This document shows, one piece after another, positions 1 to 8,461 of a DNA stretch of 62,816 bases. Numbering within the stretch: the first letter of the stretch is position 1; the number at the start of each line of letters is the position of its first letter. Both the position numbers and the translations under genes were made by a program. The notes beneath the pieces were generated by a model. That model searched no databases. It was given only the letters and a program-made list of their open reading frames with translations, and had not been told where the DNA came from. This DNA comes from Crossiella sp. S99.2 (lineage in GTDB: Bacteria; Actinomycetota; Actinomycetes; Mycobacteriales; Pseudonocardiaceae), in assembly GCF_023094165.1 (NCBI RefSeq), contig NZ_JALMDK010000025.1, forward strand, positions 1 through 62,816, given 5' to 3'.

Positions 1-1
1 A

Positions 2-634
2 CCGAGCCACCGGCCAGCCCGTGACCAGATCCCTGACCGCCTACGACCACTGACCGAGTTAGGACTTACTCATCTAGCCCACGCCAGCGCGGTACTGCAG
101 GAAGCCGTGAACACCGGGATGTGCCTGTCCTGGGGATGGGCAACGTGGGACCCCAGGCCGCTGCACGCCGCGCTGGACACCAAGGCCGGTGTCCTGCCCA
201 GCCCCCAGGCCCTCATGACGCGGGCCGGTCTGCTGGTCCCCGCCGACGTCCTCGACTCGGCACAGCACTTAGCCACGATGTTCGGCATCGGCGAGTCCGC
301 ACGATGGGGCATGAGCCCGTTCGGCGGACGCGCCGACCACCCGATCTGGGAACGAGTCAACCCACGGCGATTCCTCACCCCGAACCAGAACGCCTCCTGC
401 GCTCAGGCCATTTTCAGAACGGCTTTCGAGCTTCCCCCGGTAGACCGCATCGCGGTGGGCACAGACGACCCTCGCCACCTCGACGAACTGCTCGCCGCAG
501 TCGAGCTCCCGGTCGACCAGGCGGCGATCGCGCGTTATCGCCAGTTACTGCGGGCCCGGGGCGATCAGGACCGCAGCAGGGGGATAAGCTCGGAGGCCAC
601 GCGGCGGGCTGGCTCCAGCAACGGCCCGGAGTAG
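2..634 (+). CDS. Aldo/keto reductase-like protein, C-terminal part (5' end outside window)
   Basis: The frame is open from the left edge, so the start lies outside the window. The C-terminal section from AIFRTAFELPPVDRIAVGT through DDPRHLDELLAAVELP resembles the end of aldo/keto reductases, where a final strand leads into a conserved NPAHLxE-like segment that contacts the cofactor. The preceding LSWGWATWDPRPL segment also occurs in actinobacterial relatives. The catalytic Tyr/Lys/Asp/His would be upstream and cannot be seen. The 3' end overlaps the convergent phosphotransferase-like gene by about 70 bp. Family assignment rests on motif memory only, and the substrate is unknown. Confidence 0.55.
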   Translation, partial: PSHRPARDQIPDRLRPLTELGLTHLAHASAVLQEAVNTGMCLSWGWATWDPRPLHAALDTKAGVLPSPQALMTRAGLLVPADVLDSAQHLATMFGIGESARWGMSPFGGRADHPIWERVNPRRFLTPNQNASCAQAIFRTAFELPPVDRIAVGTDDPRHLDELLAAVELPVDQAAIARYRQLLRARGDQDRSRGISSEATRRAGSSNGPE

Positions 635-1488
635 TCCGCAGGTGCGCCCAGGATTCCCGCGGCGAAAAATAGCATCATCAACTGACCATCCCGGCTGTCC
701 AGATCAGCTTGCCGAACACGCCGAACCTGCTCGGCCAGACCCGGAACCGCCAGCGAGTTCGACCACAGCATCGCTGCGTCGAGCCCCCGGGGCGCCTGGC
801 CCCAGTCTTCCCAGTCCAGGATCCAAAACTCAGGGGCCGTCAGGTTCGGCCAGGCGAAATCTGCGTGCGCGGCAACCCAGCTGTGCACCGTGGTGTCGAG
901 ATCGGCACCGAAGACCTTGCCGATCTCGCCGCTGACCCGCTCCTGGGTGATCGCCACCGTGTGCAGCGTCGCCACCCGTGTGGTCTCTGCACGAGCCAGA
1001 GAATCGAGCGAGTCGTTCAGCCCCGCCCACCACTGCGGTGTCAGCTGTGGATCATTGGTCAGGATGCCGCCTGGTTTGATCGAGGCAGCGGTTATCAGGT
1101 CGGTTTCATCCGCCCGCCACATCACCCCGCGCTCTGGATCGTTCCACGACATACCGGCATGCCAGGCAGGCATCGCGATACCGGTCAGCACCGCGGCTGC
1201 CTCCGCACCGTTGAATCCCTGACCGGTGATCTTCTCCCTGCGCCGGACCTCGATGCGAACCCACGTGCCCCGGTCGGTGGGTGTCCCCACCGACCGGCGT
1301 TTGCGCACCTGCTTTCCACGATCAAGCTGCACATCCAGTGCATGCTCGACCCTGGCCAGCACATCCTCGTCGAGCTGGGTGCGCAGATCGATCTGTGCCG
1401 ACGTCCCGATGCGATTGCCTGTCGTCACGACGAATCCCTTGCTGTAGCAGCGTGTGTTGGGGTGTGCGGGTAAGTCAGTGCGCGTCAC
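565..1488 (-). CDS. Aminoglycoside phosphotransferase-like (kinase-fold) protein
   Basis: A 307-residue protein with a degenerate kinase-like active site. HADFAWPN at about residues 208-215 stands where the APH/choline-kinase family has HGDxxxxN, and ILDWEDWG (223-230) stands where the metal-binding Asp follows. This is an APH-fold protein that probably phosphorylates a small molecule; the substrate is unknown and antibiotic resistance should not be assumed. The GTG start overlaps the stop of the upstream inositol-phosphatase-like gene by 4 bp (GTGA), so the two are translationally coupled. Its 3' end converges on the reductase-like gene. Confidence 0.65.
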   Translation of the reverse strand: MTRTDLPAHPNTRCYSKGFVVTTGNRIGTSAQIDLRTQLDEDVLARVEHALDVQLDRGKQVRKRRSVGTPTDRGTWVRIEVRRREKITGQGFNGAEAAAVLTGIAMPAWHAGMSWNDPERGVMWRADETDLITAASIKPGGILTNDPQLTPQWWAGLNDSLDSLARAETTRVATLHTVAITQERVSGEIGKVFGADLDTTVHSWVAAHADFAWPNLTAPEFWILDWEDWGQAPRGLDAAMLWSNSLAVPGLAEQVRRVRQADLDSRDGQLMMLFFAAGILGAPADYSGPLLEPARRVASELIPLLRS

Positions 1489-2369
1489 TGTGGTGGCGTG
1501 GTGCCGCGCGGCCGTGTGACTGTCCCGGCCAGATGTTTCCAGCGTCTGATGCGCGGAAGCGGCGAGAGCAGGTCAAGTAATGGCAGGTGCAGCGCGGGGT
1601 TGGTAGCCAGGCTGCTGCCGTCTCCCGGTAATGCCCTGCCCCGCAGGTCGGTCGCCACTCCGCCGGCTTCGCTGACGATGACCGGGACTGGTGCCCAGTC
1701 CCAGTGCTTTCCGGTGTGCACGGAGACCACGGCGTCGGCGCGTCCTGTCACCAGCATGGCGATGCCGTAGGCGTCGTCCCCGCGATTGCACTGGAGCAGA
1801 CAATGGGCATGCAACGCGGCCATGAAGTCGACTGTCCAGGTGAAGGTGTGCGTGCCGTGCACCACGGCGGTGCCCAGATGGGTGCAGTTCCCGATACGCA
1901 CCTGGCGAGCCTTATCGAGATTGGGGTTGGCGCCATGCGCGATCCAGCAGCCCAGTCCGCGTCCGGCGAAGACGAGCTCCTGTTGCATTGGCATGTTGAT
2001 GACGCCGATGGCGCTGCCGTGCTCGTCTTCGTAGGCGAGCAGATTGGTGAACACCGGGATCCCGTTGGTGAAGAAGCGGGTCCCGTCGATGGGATCGATC
2101 ACCCATCGACGACCCGAAATGCCCTCGTCTGATCCATTTTCCTCACCGAGGATGCCGTCATCGGGGGTTTGCCGTCCCAGTTCGCGGCGCATCATGTCTT
2201 CAACGGCTTGATCCGTTCGTGTGACAACACTGCCATCCCGCTTGATCCGCGCCTGCCGCTCCGCCGTCTGAAACCCCTCCGTTGTAATGGCACCTGCCGC
2301 GTGCGCCACGGCAACCGCAAGGGATAGCAAACTTCTGTCGACAGCAGGAAGCTCAGTCTCTGTGGCCAT
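1485..2369 (-). CDS. Inositol monophosphatase family protein
   Basis: A 294-residue member of the Mg-dependent inositol monophosphatase/histidinol-phosphatase/bisphosphate nucleotidase superfamily. It shows GEE (75-77), WVIDPIDGTRFF (89-100, metal-binding Asp and Thr) and WDWAPVPVIVSEAGG near the C-terminus, in the usual order and spacing for a family of about 260-300 residues. It should hydrolyse a small phosphate monoester in the cytoplasm. The sequence does not decide between inositol phosphate, histidinol phosphate and PAP. It is the first gene of a two-gene operon with the kinase-like gene, and its ATG follows a G-rich leader without an obvious Shine-Dalgarno sequence. Confidence 0.85.
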   Translation of the reverse strand: MATETELPAVDRSLLSLAVAVAHAAGAITTEGFQTAERQARIKRDGSVVTRTDQAVEDMMRRELGRQTPDDGILGEENGSDEGISGRRWVIDPIDGTRFFTNGIPVFTNLLAYEDEHGSAIGVINMPMQQELVFAGRGLGCWIAHGANPNLDKARQVRIGNCTHLGTAVVHGTHTFTWTVDFMAALHAHCLLQCNRGDDAYGIAMLVTGRADAVVSVHTGKHWDWAPVPVIVSEAGGVATDLRGRALPGDGSSLATNPALHLPLLDLLSPLPRIRRWKHLAGTVTRPRGTTPPQ

Positions 2370-2625
2370 AGGCCCCGCCCCGCGTTCTCTAGGTTAATTC
2401 ACGTGCACAGTCGGCTGCGCGGCTACACCCTAGTGTTATCTGAACGGTCTGTGTGCCGAAAGCTGGGCCTTCGTCGGCGGCCTCCACCTGACATTGCATC
2501 CCCGCGTAGGGAAGGAAGGCGCGGAACGCTGCGAGGAGAGCCGAGGGAGGTCTGCTCGCCGACTGCTGCTCCTCGTTGATGGCATGAGACTTTTGTTGAC
2601 CGACGGGACCCATCCGGCCCCACAC
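2370..2625. other. Gene-free stretch with decayed repeat at array 1 trailer end
   Basis: I see no convincing gene here. Around 2493-2520 the sequence TTGCATCCCCGCGTAGGG resembles the first half of the CRISPR repeat and may be an older, eroded unit of array 1. The rest lies upstream of the inositol-phosphatase-like gene and should hold its promoter, but no clear -35/-10 pair is visible. Confidence 0.4.
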
Positions 2626-3760
2626 GTTGCCATCCCTCGTAGGGAAGATAAGAACAACAACAAAAACAACAAGGCTTTCCGGTCAGATCGTCGCTTGCGT
2701 GTTGCCACTCCTTATAGGGGAGACGAGGACCGCAGCGTCCCAGTCTGCCAGTTGCCAACCCTCGTCGGGACATGCGCACGCCGGGCTAGGGCAGGCTGGC
2801 CCGCCAGGTCTCGTGTTGCCACCCCTTTAAGGGACATGAGCGCCGGCCATCTCGCGCAGACCAGCAGCCATCTCCTCGCGTTGCCACCCCTCGTAGGGGG
2901 ACGTGAGCACCTGCCAGATCGCCTTCGTCTGGTGCGGCACCGCAATCCGTTGCAAGCCCTCGCGGGGAAGATGAGCACACGTGCCTCTGCCCTGCTGGCC
3001 CGCCTGCCCAACCTGTTGCCACCCCTCCCAGGGGAGATGAGCACGCGAGAACAGTGCGGACGTCGTCCATGGTCCGCCTTACGTTGCAACTCCTCATAGG
3101 GGAGACGAGCACCAGTGAGCAAGTAGATGCCGATCAGCAGGGCTCGTTGCTACCCGTCGTAGGGGAATTGAGCACGAGTGGCTGGCCCGCGGCGACTTCC
3201 GCCGGTACATGTTGCCACCCCTCGTAGGGGAGATGAGCACGTCCTGGCCACCGGGGCGGTGCTGGCCACTACCTAGTTGTCACCCCTCGTAGGGGAGGTG
3301 AGCACCTGGACGCGGCACAGCACCACCGTGCTCGCCGAGACGTTGCCACCCCTCGTAGGCGAGATGAGCACGAGATCATCCCGCTGAGCGAGCCCTACTC
3401 CCCGGCGTTGCCACCCCTCGTAGGGGAGATGAGCACCCGGCTTGACCCCTTTCCCCGGCACCGGCACTACCGTTGCCACCCCTCGTAGGGGAGATGAGCA
3501 CGTGATCGACCCTCGGCAGGTCCCGCTGTTCGAGGTGTTGCCACCCCTCGTAGGGGAGATGAGCACTCCACCCGGACGGCTTCGGCCGCCGGCCCGCCAG
3601 GTTGCCACCCCTCGTAGGGGAGATGAGCACACCGGCGATCAGCGACTTGGCGAGTCGTTCTGGATGTTGCCACCCCTCGTAGGGGAGATGAGCACGGTTC
3701 ATCCGCCAGTACCGGCAGCGAGTCGGTCACGTTGCCACCCCTCGTAGGGGAGATGAGCAC
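2626..3760 (-). CRISPR. CRISPR array 1, about 19 repeats, type I-B, transcribed leftwards
   Basis: A 30-bp repeat, on the plus strand GTTGCCACCCCTCGTAGGGG then AGATGAGCAC, recurs with a period of 64-66 bp (spacers about 34-36 bp). Units start at 2626, 2701, 2751, 2815, 2880, 2949, 3015, 3083, 3146, 3211, 3276, 3342, 3407, 3472, 3537, 3601, 3666 and 3731. Units from 3407 rightwards are identical, while those left of about 3200 carry several mismatches and irregular spacing. The old end is therefore on the left and the leader on the right, so the array is transcribed on the minus strand. In that sense the repeat ends GAGGGGTGGCAAC, giving an 8-nt GTGGCAAC crRNA handle, and contains a CCCCT-ACG-AGGGG hairpin for Cas6. 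The unit at 2701 ends GAGGAC, which is the form of array 2. Confidence 0.97.
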
Positions 3761-3900
3761 CCGATAGTAAAGGGCAAGATTCGACTCCAGGCTTCCGCAC
3801 CGGTCAGCAGTTGCACGGTCGTATCCAGGCACTTTCTCACATAGTCGCGAGGTGGATCACAGTTGTGCCTCAGCGCAGCCAGCCTACGCGGCCATTTCGA
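3761..3900 (-). promoter_or_regulatory. Leader of CRISPR array 1
   Basis: The sequence directly abutting the last intact repeat is CCGATAGTAAAGGGC. The same motif with one mismatch (CCGAGAGTAAAGGGC) abuts the last repeat of array 2. Identical placement next to the conserved repeat ends makes this the leader-repeat junction, where new spacers are inserted and from which the array is transcribed leftwards. The promoter itself is not resolved, and the right boundary is arbitrary. Confidence 0.7.
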
Positions 3901-4572
3901 CCTACTGCTTGCAGCCGACCTGTGGTTGCGCAGCAGCAGAAACGCGACGCTGAGCCAGTTGCCCGAGCGCACCGAGCATTAGGCGAACAGTGGATCGCCG
4001 GAACAACGGTGCGCCAGGCATGCTCCGTCGTTTCCTCCGGTCTCGGAAGCTGGCGTCGGCCCAGACCGAGTCAGAAGTGAACCGGCGGTCGTGCAACGCC
4101 AGGCGGTGGCCTGCTGCAAACCGGCGGTCCGCCTCATGGCCCATCTGCAACTCCAGTTCCACCCATTAGGGTGAACGTGTCGGCGGGCTGGCGACTTGAT
4201 TCGGCTTGGCTTCCGGGCCAAGTGCCTGCCGTGCCTGATCATCGGCAACGCTGACAAAGACGAGGTCTGAACTGCGGTAATTGACCGCCGTCGCGGATGG
4301 CAACATGACCGCTTGTGGTCTGCGTGCCGCTCTTATCTGCCCTGTGAGGGCTTGACATGACCTCGCCAGGAGGGGCTGACAGAGCATCTGCTCTGTCAGC
4401 CCCTCCTGCTATCCAGCCTCTGTGCCTACGCCGAGCCGGACCGCTGACACCGGTCGCTCCCATACGAGACGCTGCCGCCTCAAACCGTCACTTGCCGTCC
4501 AGGTACGGCGACTGATAGTAGTGACCACGCATCGCGAGATCAGAACCTAAAACCCCAAGCTGTCATCGACCG
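3901..4572. other. Gene-free stretch between array 1 leader and cas6
   Basis: No open frame here has convincing composition or a ribosome site. It should contain the start of the array 1 leader on one side and the promoter of the cas operon on the other. The only strong structure is the perfect inverted repeat at 4368-4407. Confidence 0.5.
4368..4407. terminator. Perfect 19-bp inverted repeat upstream of cas6
   Basis: AGGAGGGGCTGACAGAGCA (4368-4386) and its exact reverse complement TGCTCTGTCAGCCCCTCCT (4389-4407) are separated by TC. No T-run follows on either side, as is usual for actinobacterial hairpin terminators. It lies about 180 bp before cas6 and between two divergent transcription units (leader leftwards, cas operon rightwards). 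It could be a terminator for incoming transcription, an operator, or a remnant of a mobile element. The length and perfection are observed; the function is inferred. Confidence 0.6.
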
Positions 4573-4586
4573 AAGGAGGTGTGACG

Positions 4587-5318
4587 GTGAGGCTTCGCTG
4601 TCAAGTCTTCACCCGGGCCCAGCAGATCCCCTGGGATGCGCTGATGCCCAAGGGCCGCGGCGTCTTCTACGACGCGCTCCGCGACATCGATCCCGCACTG
4701 GCACAGCAACTTCACGACATCGGGATCGGCCCTCGAGGGCTCACCCCGCTGGGCTACTGCCCCCCGCGGTTCGACAAGGCCAAGACCCGTGGAGCGGGCA
4801 TCTACCGCGCCGGAGGTCAGGGCATCGTGGAGGTCGGCAGCCCTCTGCTGCACATCACCCAGGCACTGGCCGAGGGCCTGACTGCCCAGCGGATCTGGGA
4901 CTGGGGCGGCGTGGCCCTGCAGGTCGGGACCATCACCCCCGTCCTACCGCCCCGCTTCGCCACCGGAACAGCACTGATGCGCTCCCAAACCCCCGTCATG
5001 CTGCGCAGCACCGCCCGCGACGAATCCGGACAGCTGCGCCGCAACAACTACCTGCTGCCCGGCGATCCTGAGTGGGTGCCCTACCTGCAGATCAACCTGC
5101 AGCGCAAAGCCGAGGCACTCGACCTAGACCCTGACATCTCCGTGGAGGAGGTCACCTGGATCGGCGCCCGCCGCCGCTTCACCACCAGCGCCACCGGAGC
5201 CAAAACCGGCGCCCCGGTCGAGGTACGTCTCTCCGGTGCCCCCGCGACGTTGCAGGCGATCTGGTCCTGGGGCCTGGGCCTCTCGTGCAGCGGCGGATGG
5301 GGCTGGGTGCAGGCATGA
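4587..5318 (+). CDS. cas6: Cas6 CRISPR RNA endonuclease
   Basis: Cas6 cuts the repeat hairpin of pre-crRNA and stays on the 3' end of the mature crRNA. This 243-residue protein has the RAMP fold signature: a C-terminal glycine-rich loop (SWGLGLSCSGGWGWV, last 16 residues) of the GhGxxxxxGxG type, and small hydrophobic strands at the N-terminus (VRLRCQVFT). I chose GTG 4587 because AAGGAGGT at 4573-4580 lies 6 nt before it; the GTG at 4581 would touch the ribosome site. It is first in an eight-gene operon, and its stop overlaps the ATG of cas8 (ATGA). The catalytic His is not assigned with confidence. Confidence 0.88.
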   Translation: MRLRCQVFTRAQQIPWDALMPKGRGVFYDALRDIDPALAQQLHDIGIGPRGLTPLGYCPPRFDKAKTRGAGIYRAGGQGIVEVGSPLLHITQALAEGLTAQRIWDWGGVALQVGTITPVLPPRFATGTALMRSQTPVMLRSTARDESGQLRRNNYLLPGDPEWVPYLQINLQRKAEALDLDPDISVEEVTWIGARRRFTTSATGAKTGAPVEVRLSGAPATLQAIWSWGLGLSCSGGWGWVQA

Positions 5319-6781
5319 CCACCGTCGCCGAGGACACCCGCTGGCAGATGCTGCCTCAGCTCACCCCGCACAAACTCCAGCGCGTCGGCGCCTTCGCCCT
5401 GGCCGAACTAGGCGGCTGCGACCGCCTTGGTGAGCTGACTGCCGAGACCTTCCACACCGCAGTGCAGACCATGACATCCGACGTGGCTGCCACCGCCGGC
5501 GCCTCCACCGCCAAAGACCATGTGCTGCTGGCCTACAGCCACTGCCTGTGGCCCAATTCCCCGGTCAACCACCCCACCCGGGCCAAACTCACCATCCCGC
5601 AACGCAAGCAGCGCATCCAGACCTGGCGCACCCCTCCGGAGCCCGCCGACTGGCCCGGGGTGCCGTGCGCGCTGTGCGGGCGCGGTGCCTGCGGCTTCTA
5701 CGGCAAAGTCGACGTGCCCCTGGGCGCCAGCATCTCCCACCGCAACACCACCACCCCCGGCCACGAAGGCATGGCCCTGTGCGTGGGGTGCTGGGCCAGC
5801 TTCCACGCCGTGGTCTACGCCAGTGTCCTGGAGGGCGGCCGGGCGACTGTGTTGCACAGCTGGGACGAGGAGTTTCTGGCCCGGGTCACCGCCACCCAGG
5901 TCGCCAAGACCCGGCGGATCCTGATGCTGGGCAGCATCACCACTCTGAGCGGCTCCTACGTGCGGGAACAACTGGCCCTGCACAGGGTGCGGGAATTCAA
6001 CCGCCCTGTTGCCGCCGATGTGGAGCTGCTCATCTTCAGCAACAGCAACAAAGAGCAAACCCTGGACTGCCGAGTCCTGACCGAGCCCGCCGCCCGCTGG
6101 CTGCAGACCACCGCCTGGCATCCGCAACGACGCGAGGCCTTCGGCTTCCTCCAGCGTGCCTGCTACACCGCCAAAGTCAGCGGATCCGCGCTGCTGGCCC
6201 GGCTGCTGTTCACCACACCGCAACGCTTGCCCGCACGCATCGCCACCTACGTGACCACCGATCTGCAGGAGAACATCCGTGAAGAGACCATCCCGCTGGC
6301 CGAGCTGGGCCGCAGCTACCTGGTGGAGGTCTTGATGGCCCCACGTGAGAACGTCGAACGCATCACCGCGCTGGCAGAACGACTCGCCCAGGTGATCATC
6401 AATCAGGACGCCACAACGGAACTGAAGAAATTCCAGGTCAGCTTCCGCAAGCCTCGCCGGCTCAGGGAGTGGCTGCGGGCCCAGCGCGAACGCCACTACC
6501 TCGCCGCCACCGCCGCCATCACCGCCGACGGGGCCAGCACCGGCTCCGCCCGGCGGCCGCAGGAGGCATTCATGGACTCAGCAGATCTCTGGCTGCTGTT
6601 CAACCCCGCACCGGAGTCCGACAGTTGGTTGTACCGCGAACAGTTGCACACTGACACCCTCGCCGCGCTGTTGCGCCATGGCTGGAGCATCGACCCGGCC
6701 ACCGCCCGCGAAGCCCTGGACTACAGCCAGACCCCCTCCGACGACGCCGACGGTGTCGCTGACGATGTGGAACAGCCATGA
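5315..6781 (+). CDS. cas8: Cas8 (type I-B large subunit, Cas8b/Cst1-like)
   Basis: The position between cas6 and cas7 and the length (488 residues from the ATGA-coupled ATG) fit the large subunit of a I-B Cascade, which recognises the PAM and recruits Cas3. The clearest feature is a split zinc finger, CALC at 118-121 and CVGC at 156-159, as seen in Cst1/Cas8a-b type large subunits. The remainder is helix-rich with no motif I can name. An upstream in-frame ATG at 5285 lies inside cas6 and lacks a ribosome site. The stop overlaps the ATG of cas7 by 4 bp. Assignment is by locus context plus the zinc finger, since large subunits diverge strongly. Confidence 0.82.
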   Translation: MTTVAEDTRWQMLPQLTPHKLQRVGAFALAELGGCDRLGELTAETFHTAVQTMTSDVAATAGASTAKDHVLLAYSHCLWPNSPVNHPTRAKLTIPQRKQRIQTWRTPPEPADWPGVPCALCGRGACGFYGKVDVPLGASISHRNTTTPGHEGMALCVGCWASFHAVVYASVLEGGRATVLHSWDEEFLARVTATQVAKTRRILMLGSITTLSGSYVREQLALHRVREFNRPVAADVELLIFSNSNKEQTLDCRVLTEPAARWLQTTAWHPQRREAFGFLQRACYTAKVSGSALLARLLFTTPQRLPARIATYVTTDLQENIREETIPLAELGRSYLVEVLMAPRENVERITALAERLAQVIINQDATTELKKFQVSFRKPRRLREWLRAQRERHYLAATAAITADGASTGSARRPQEAFMDSADLWLLFNPAPESDSWLYREQLHTDTLAALLRHGWSIDPATAREALDYSQTPSDDADGVADDVEQP

Positions 6782-7806
6782 CTTATCTCGTTGGCCAGAT
6801 GGTGCTCGACATCAAGGCCGGAGCCCCCAACAACGGCCGAGGCGAAGCAAACGTCGCCTTGGTCAAGCAAATCCGCCTCGGCCGTGACATCCACCCCTAC
6901 ATCGCCGCGCAGGCCACCCGCTATTGGCTGCGCACGTCGCTGCCACCCGAGGAACGCCGCTCCCCGGTCGAGCGTTCCGGTGCCGGTGCCAAGCAGCAGG
7001 CCCACACCGCCGGTCGTCCCGACCTCTACCTCGACGATGACCTCCTCGGCTACATGGTCGCGGTCAAGGACACGAAAAAGGCTTGCCAGCGCGACACCGT
7101 GCTGGCCACCGGCACCGCGGTCTCGGTCCTGCCACAGCGCCCTACCCATGACTTCGGCACCATGAGCCGGGGATTCGACGGCGCTGACCCGGTGATCCAT
7201 GAACACGAGCACTACACTGCCCACCTCGCCCAGGACATGCTGCTGGACCTGCCGCGTGTGGGCACCTTCGATCTCTCCGGCACTATCCGGCTGCCCGACC
7301 TCGCCCCTGGCATTCAGCACGAGGCCCTCGTCCCGGAGGGGCAGGCACTGCAATTCCGGGGCAACCAATCCTGGCAGCTCCCGCTGGCCGAGCGCCGCCG
7401 CCGGGCCGCGGTCCTGCTGGAAACCCTGGCCGCGATGAGGGGCGGAGCCAAACAAGCGCTGCACTACGGCGAGCGCAGCCCAGCGCTAGTGCTGCTGGCC
7501 CCGATGAAGGGCGGCAACAACCCCTTCACCCGCATCGTGCGCAACCTCGACAACCACACCACCTTCGACACCCGCGTATTCCGTGAGGAACTCACCGCCT
7601 GGGCCGACGAGCTGGACGGCCCTATCCACATCGGCTGGAGTCCCGGATTCCTCGGCGACCAGCGGGAGAAGGTCACCGAGCAGATCAGCGACCTGATCGA
7701 GGACGCCACCGTCATCATCGGCCACCCGCGCACGGTGCTGCGGACCCTGGCCCAACAGCTGCGCGACGGTGAGCGTGACGACTGGTTCCAGGACTCCGCC
7801 CGGTGA
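6778..7806 (+). CDS. cas7: Cas7 (Cst2/DevR family backbone subunit)
   Basis: 342 residues. Cas7 subunits polymerise along the crRNA spacer to form the Cascade backbone. N-terminal LVGQMVLDIKAGAPNN gives the RAMP-type first strand followed by an Asn-rich loop, and the protein has the length and strand-rich character of the DevR/Cst2 branch. The stretch HEHEHYTAHLAQDMLLDLPR with following FDLSGTIRLPDL is typical of this family, in which the thumb segment is inserted. It is coupled on both sides by 4-bp overlaps (ATGA with cas8, GTGA with cas5). The I-B designation of the locus rests mainly on this Cas7 type together with Cas8 and Cas4. Confidence 0.9.
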   Translation: MTYLVGQMVLDIKAGAPNNGRGEANVALVKQIRLGRDIHPYIAAQATRYWLRTSLPPEERRSPVERSGAGAKQQAHTAGRPDLYLDDDLLGYMVAVKDTKKACQRDTVLATGTAVSVLPQRPTHDFGTMSRGFDGADPVIHEHEHYTAHLAQDMLLDLPRVGTFDLSGTIRLPDLAPGIQHEALVPEGQALQFRGNQSWQLPLAERRRRAAVLLETLAAMRGGAKQALHYGERSPALVLLAPMKGGNNPFTRIVRNLDNHTTFDTRVFREELTAWADELDGPIHIGWSPGFLGDQREKVTEQISDLIEDATVIIGHPRTVLRTLAQQLRDGERDDWFQDSAR

Positions 7807-8459
7807 CCGAGACCATCCCCGCGCTGGAGGTCACGGTGACCGCGACCGTGACCTCCTTCCGCGACCCCATGTACGCCGCGGTCCAGAAAGGACTGCCCTG
7901 CCCGCCGCCGGCCACCGTCGGGGGCATGCTCGCCGCCGCCGCGGGTGGCTGGAACCACGTCCCGGTCACCACCCGCTTCGCCCTGTCCTTCACCGCCCGC
8001 GCCGAGGGAACCGACCTGGAGACCTACCACCCCGCCGATGCCCTCGGCCGCTCCACCGACCCCACTCCGAAAGACCGCGAATTCCTCTACGACACCACCC
8101 TGACCGTGTGGCTCCTGGACGAGCTCGACCACTGGCACGCCTCGTTGCGGCGCCCGATCTGGCCACTGCGCCTGGGCCGCAGCCAAGACCTGGCCGCCGC
8201 TCGCCCACGCCGCACCAGCCTGACCCGAGGGGAGGGCGTCCAAGGACACGCGGTACTGCCCCAGACACCACAAAGCCGCGGAACGCTGCTGCGGTTGGCG
8301 ACCGCGACCAGCCTCGACCGCCAACACACCCGGTGGGACAACTACCACTACGCCCCCAAGGGCACGGCCGCCCCCATCACCGACACGCTGGTGACCTCCG
8401 ACGGACAGGCCGTGCAACTGCTGCCCCCGGTCCACCCCGACACCGTGAAGGCCCGTTGA
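7803..8459 (+). CDS. cas5: Cas5 (Cascade 5'-handle cap subunit)
   Basis: 218 residues beginning at a GTG that overlaps the cas7 stop. Cas5 binds the 5' handle of the crRNA, here predicted to be GTGGCAAC. The N-terminal EVTVTATVTSFRDPMYAAVQ then LPCPPPATVGGMLAAAAGG is the Cas5 hallmark (a RAMP strand, then the P-x-P-ST-hxGhLAAAhG helix). The C-terminal half is a divergent RAMP-like region. It lies 2 bp before the ATG of cas3, in operon order cas7-cas5-cas3 as in I-B systems. Confidence 0.9.
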   Translation: MTETIPALEVTVTATVTSFRDPMYAAVQKGLPCPPPATVGGMLAAAAGGWNHVPVTTRFALSFTARAEGTDLETYHPADALGRSTDPTPKDREFLYDTTLTVWLLDELDHWHASLRRPIWPLRLGRSQDLAAARPRRTSLTRGEGVQGHAVLPQTPQSRGTLLRLATATSLDRQHTRWDNYHYAPKGTAAPITDTLVTSDGQAVQLLPPVHPDTVKAR

Positions 8460-8461
8460 CG

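Noticed and set aside
5408..6496. A 362-codon minus-strand frame opposite cas8
   Set aside because: Gly/Gln/His-rich shadow with no start signals; cas8 fits the operon and its overlaps.
7769..8461. Upstream in-frame extension of cas3 (over 230 codons)
   Set aside because: It overlaps cas5 completely and is Arg/Pro-rich; cas3 begins at ATG 8462, right after the cas5 stop, with HD-domain sequence following at once.
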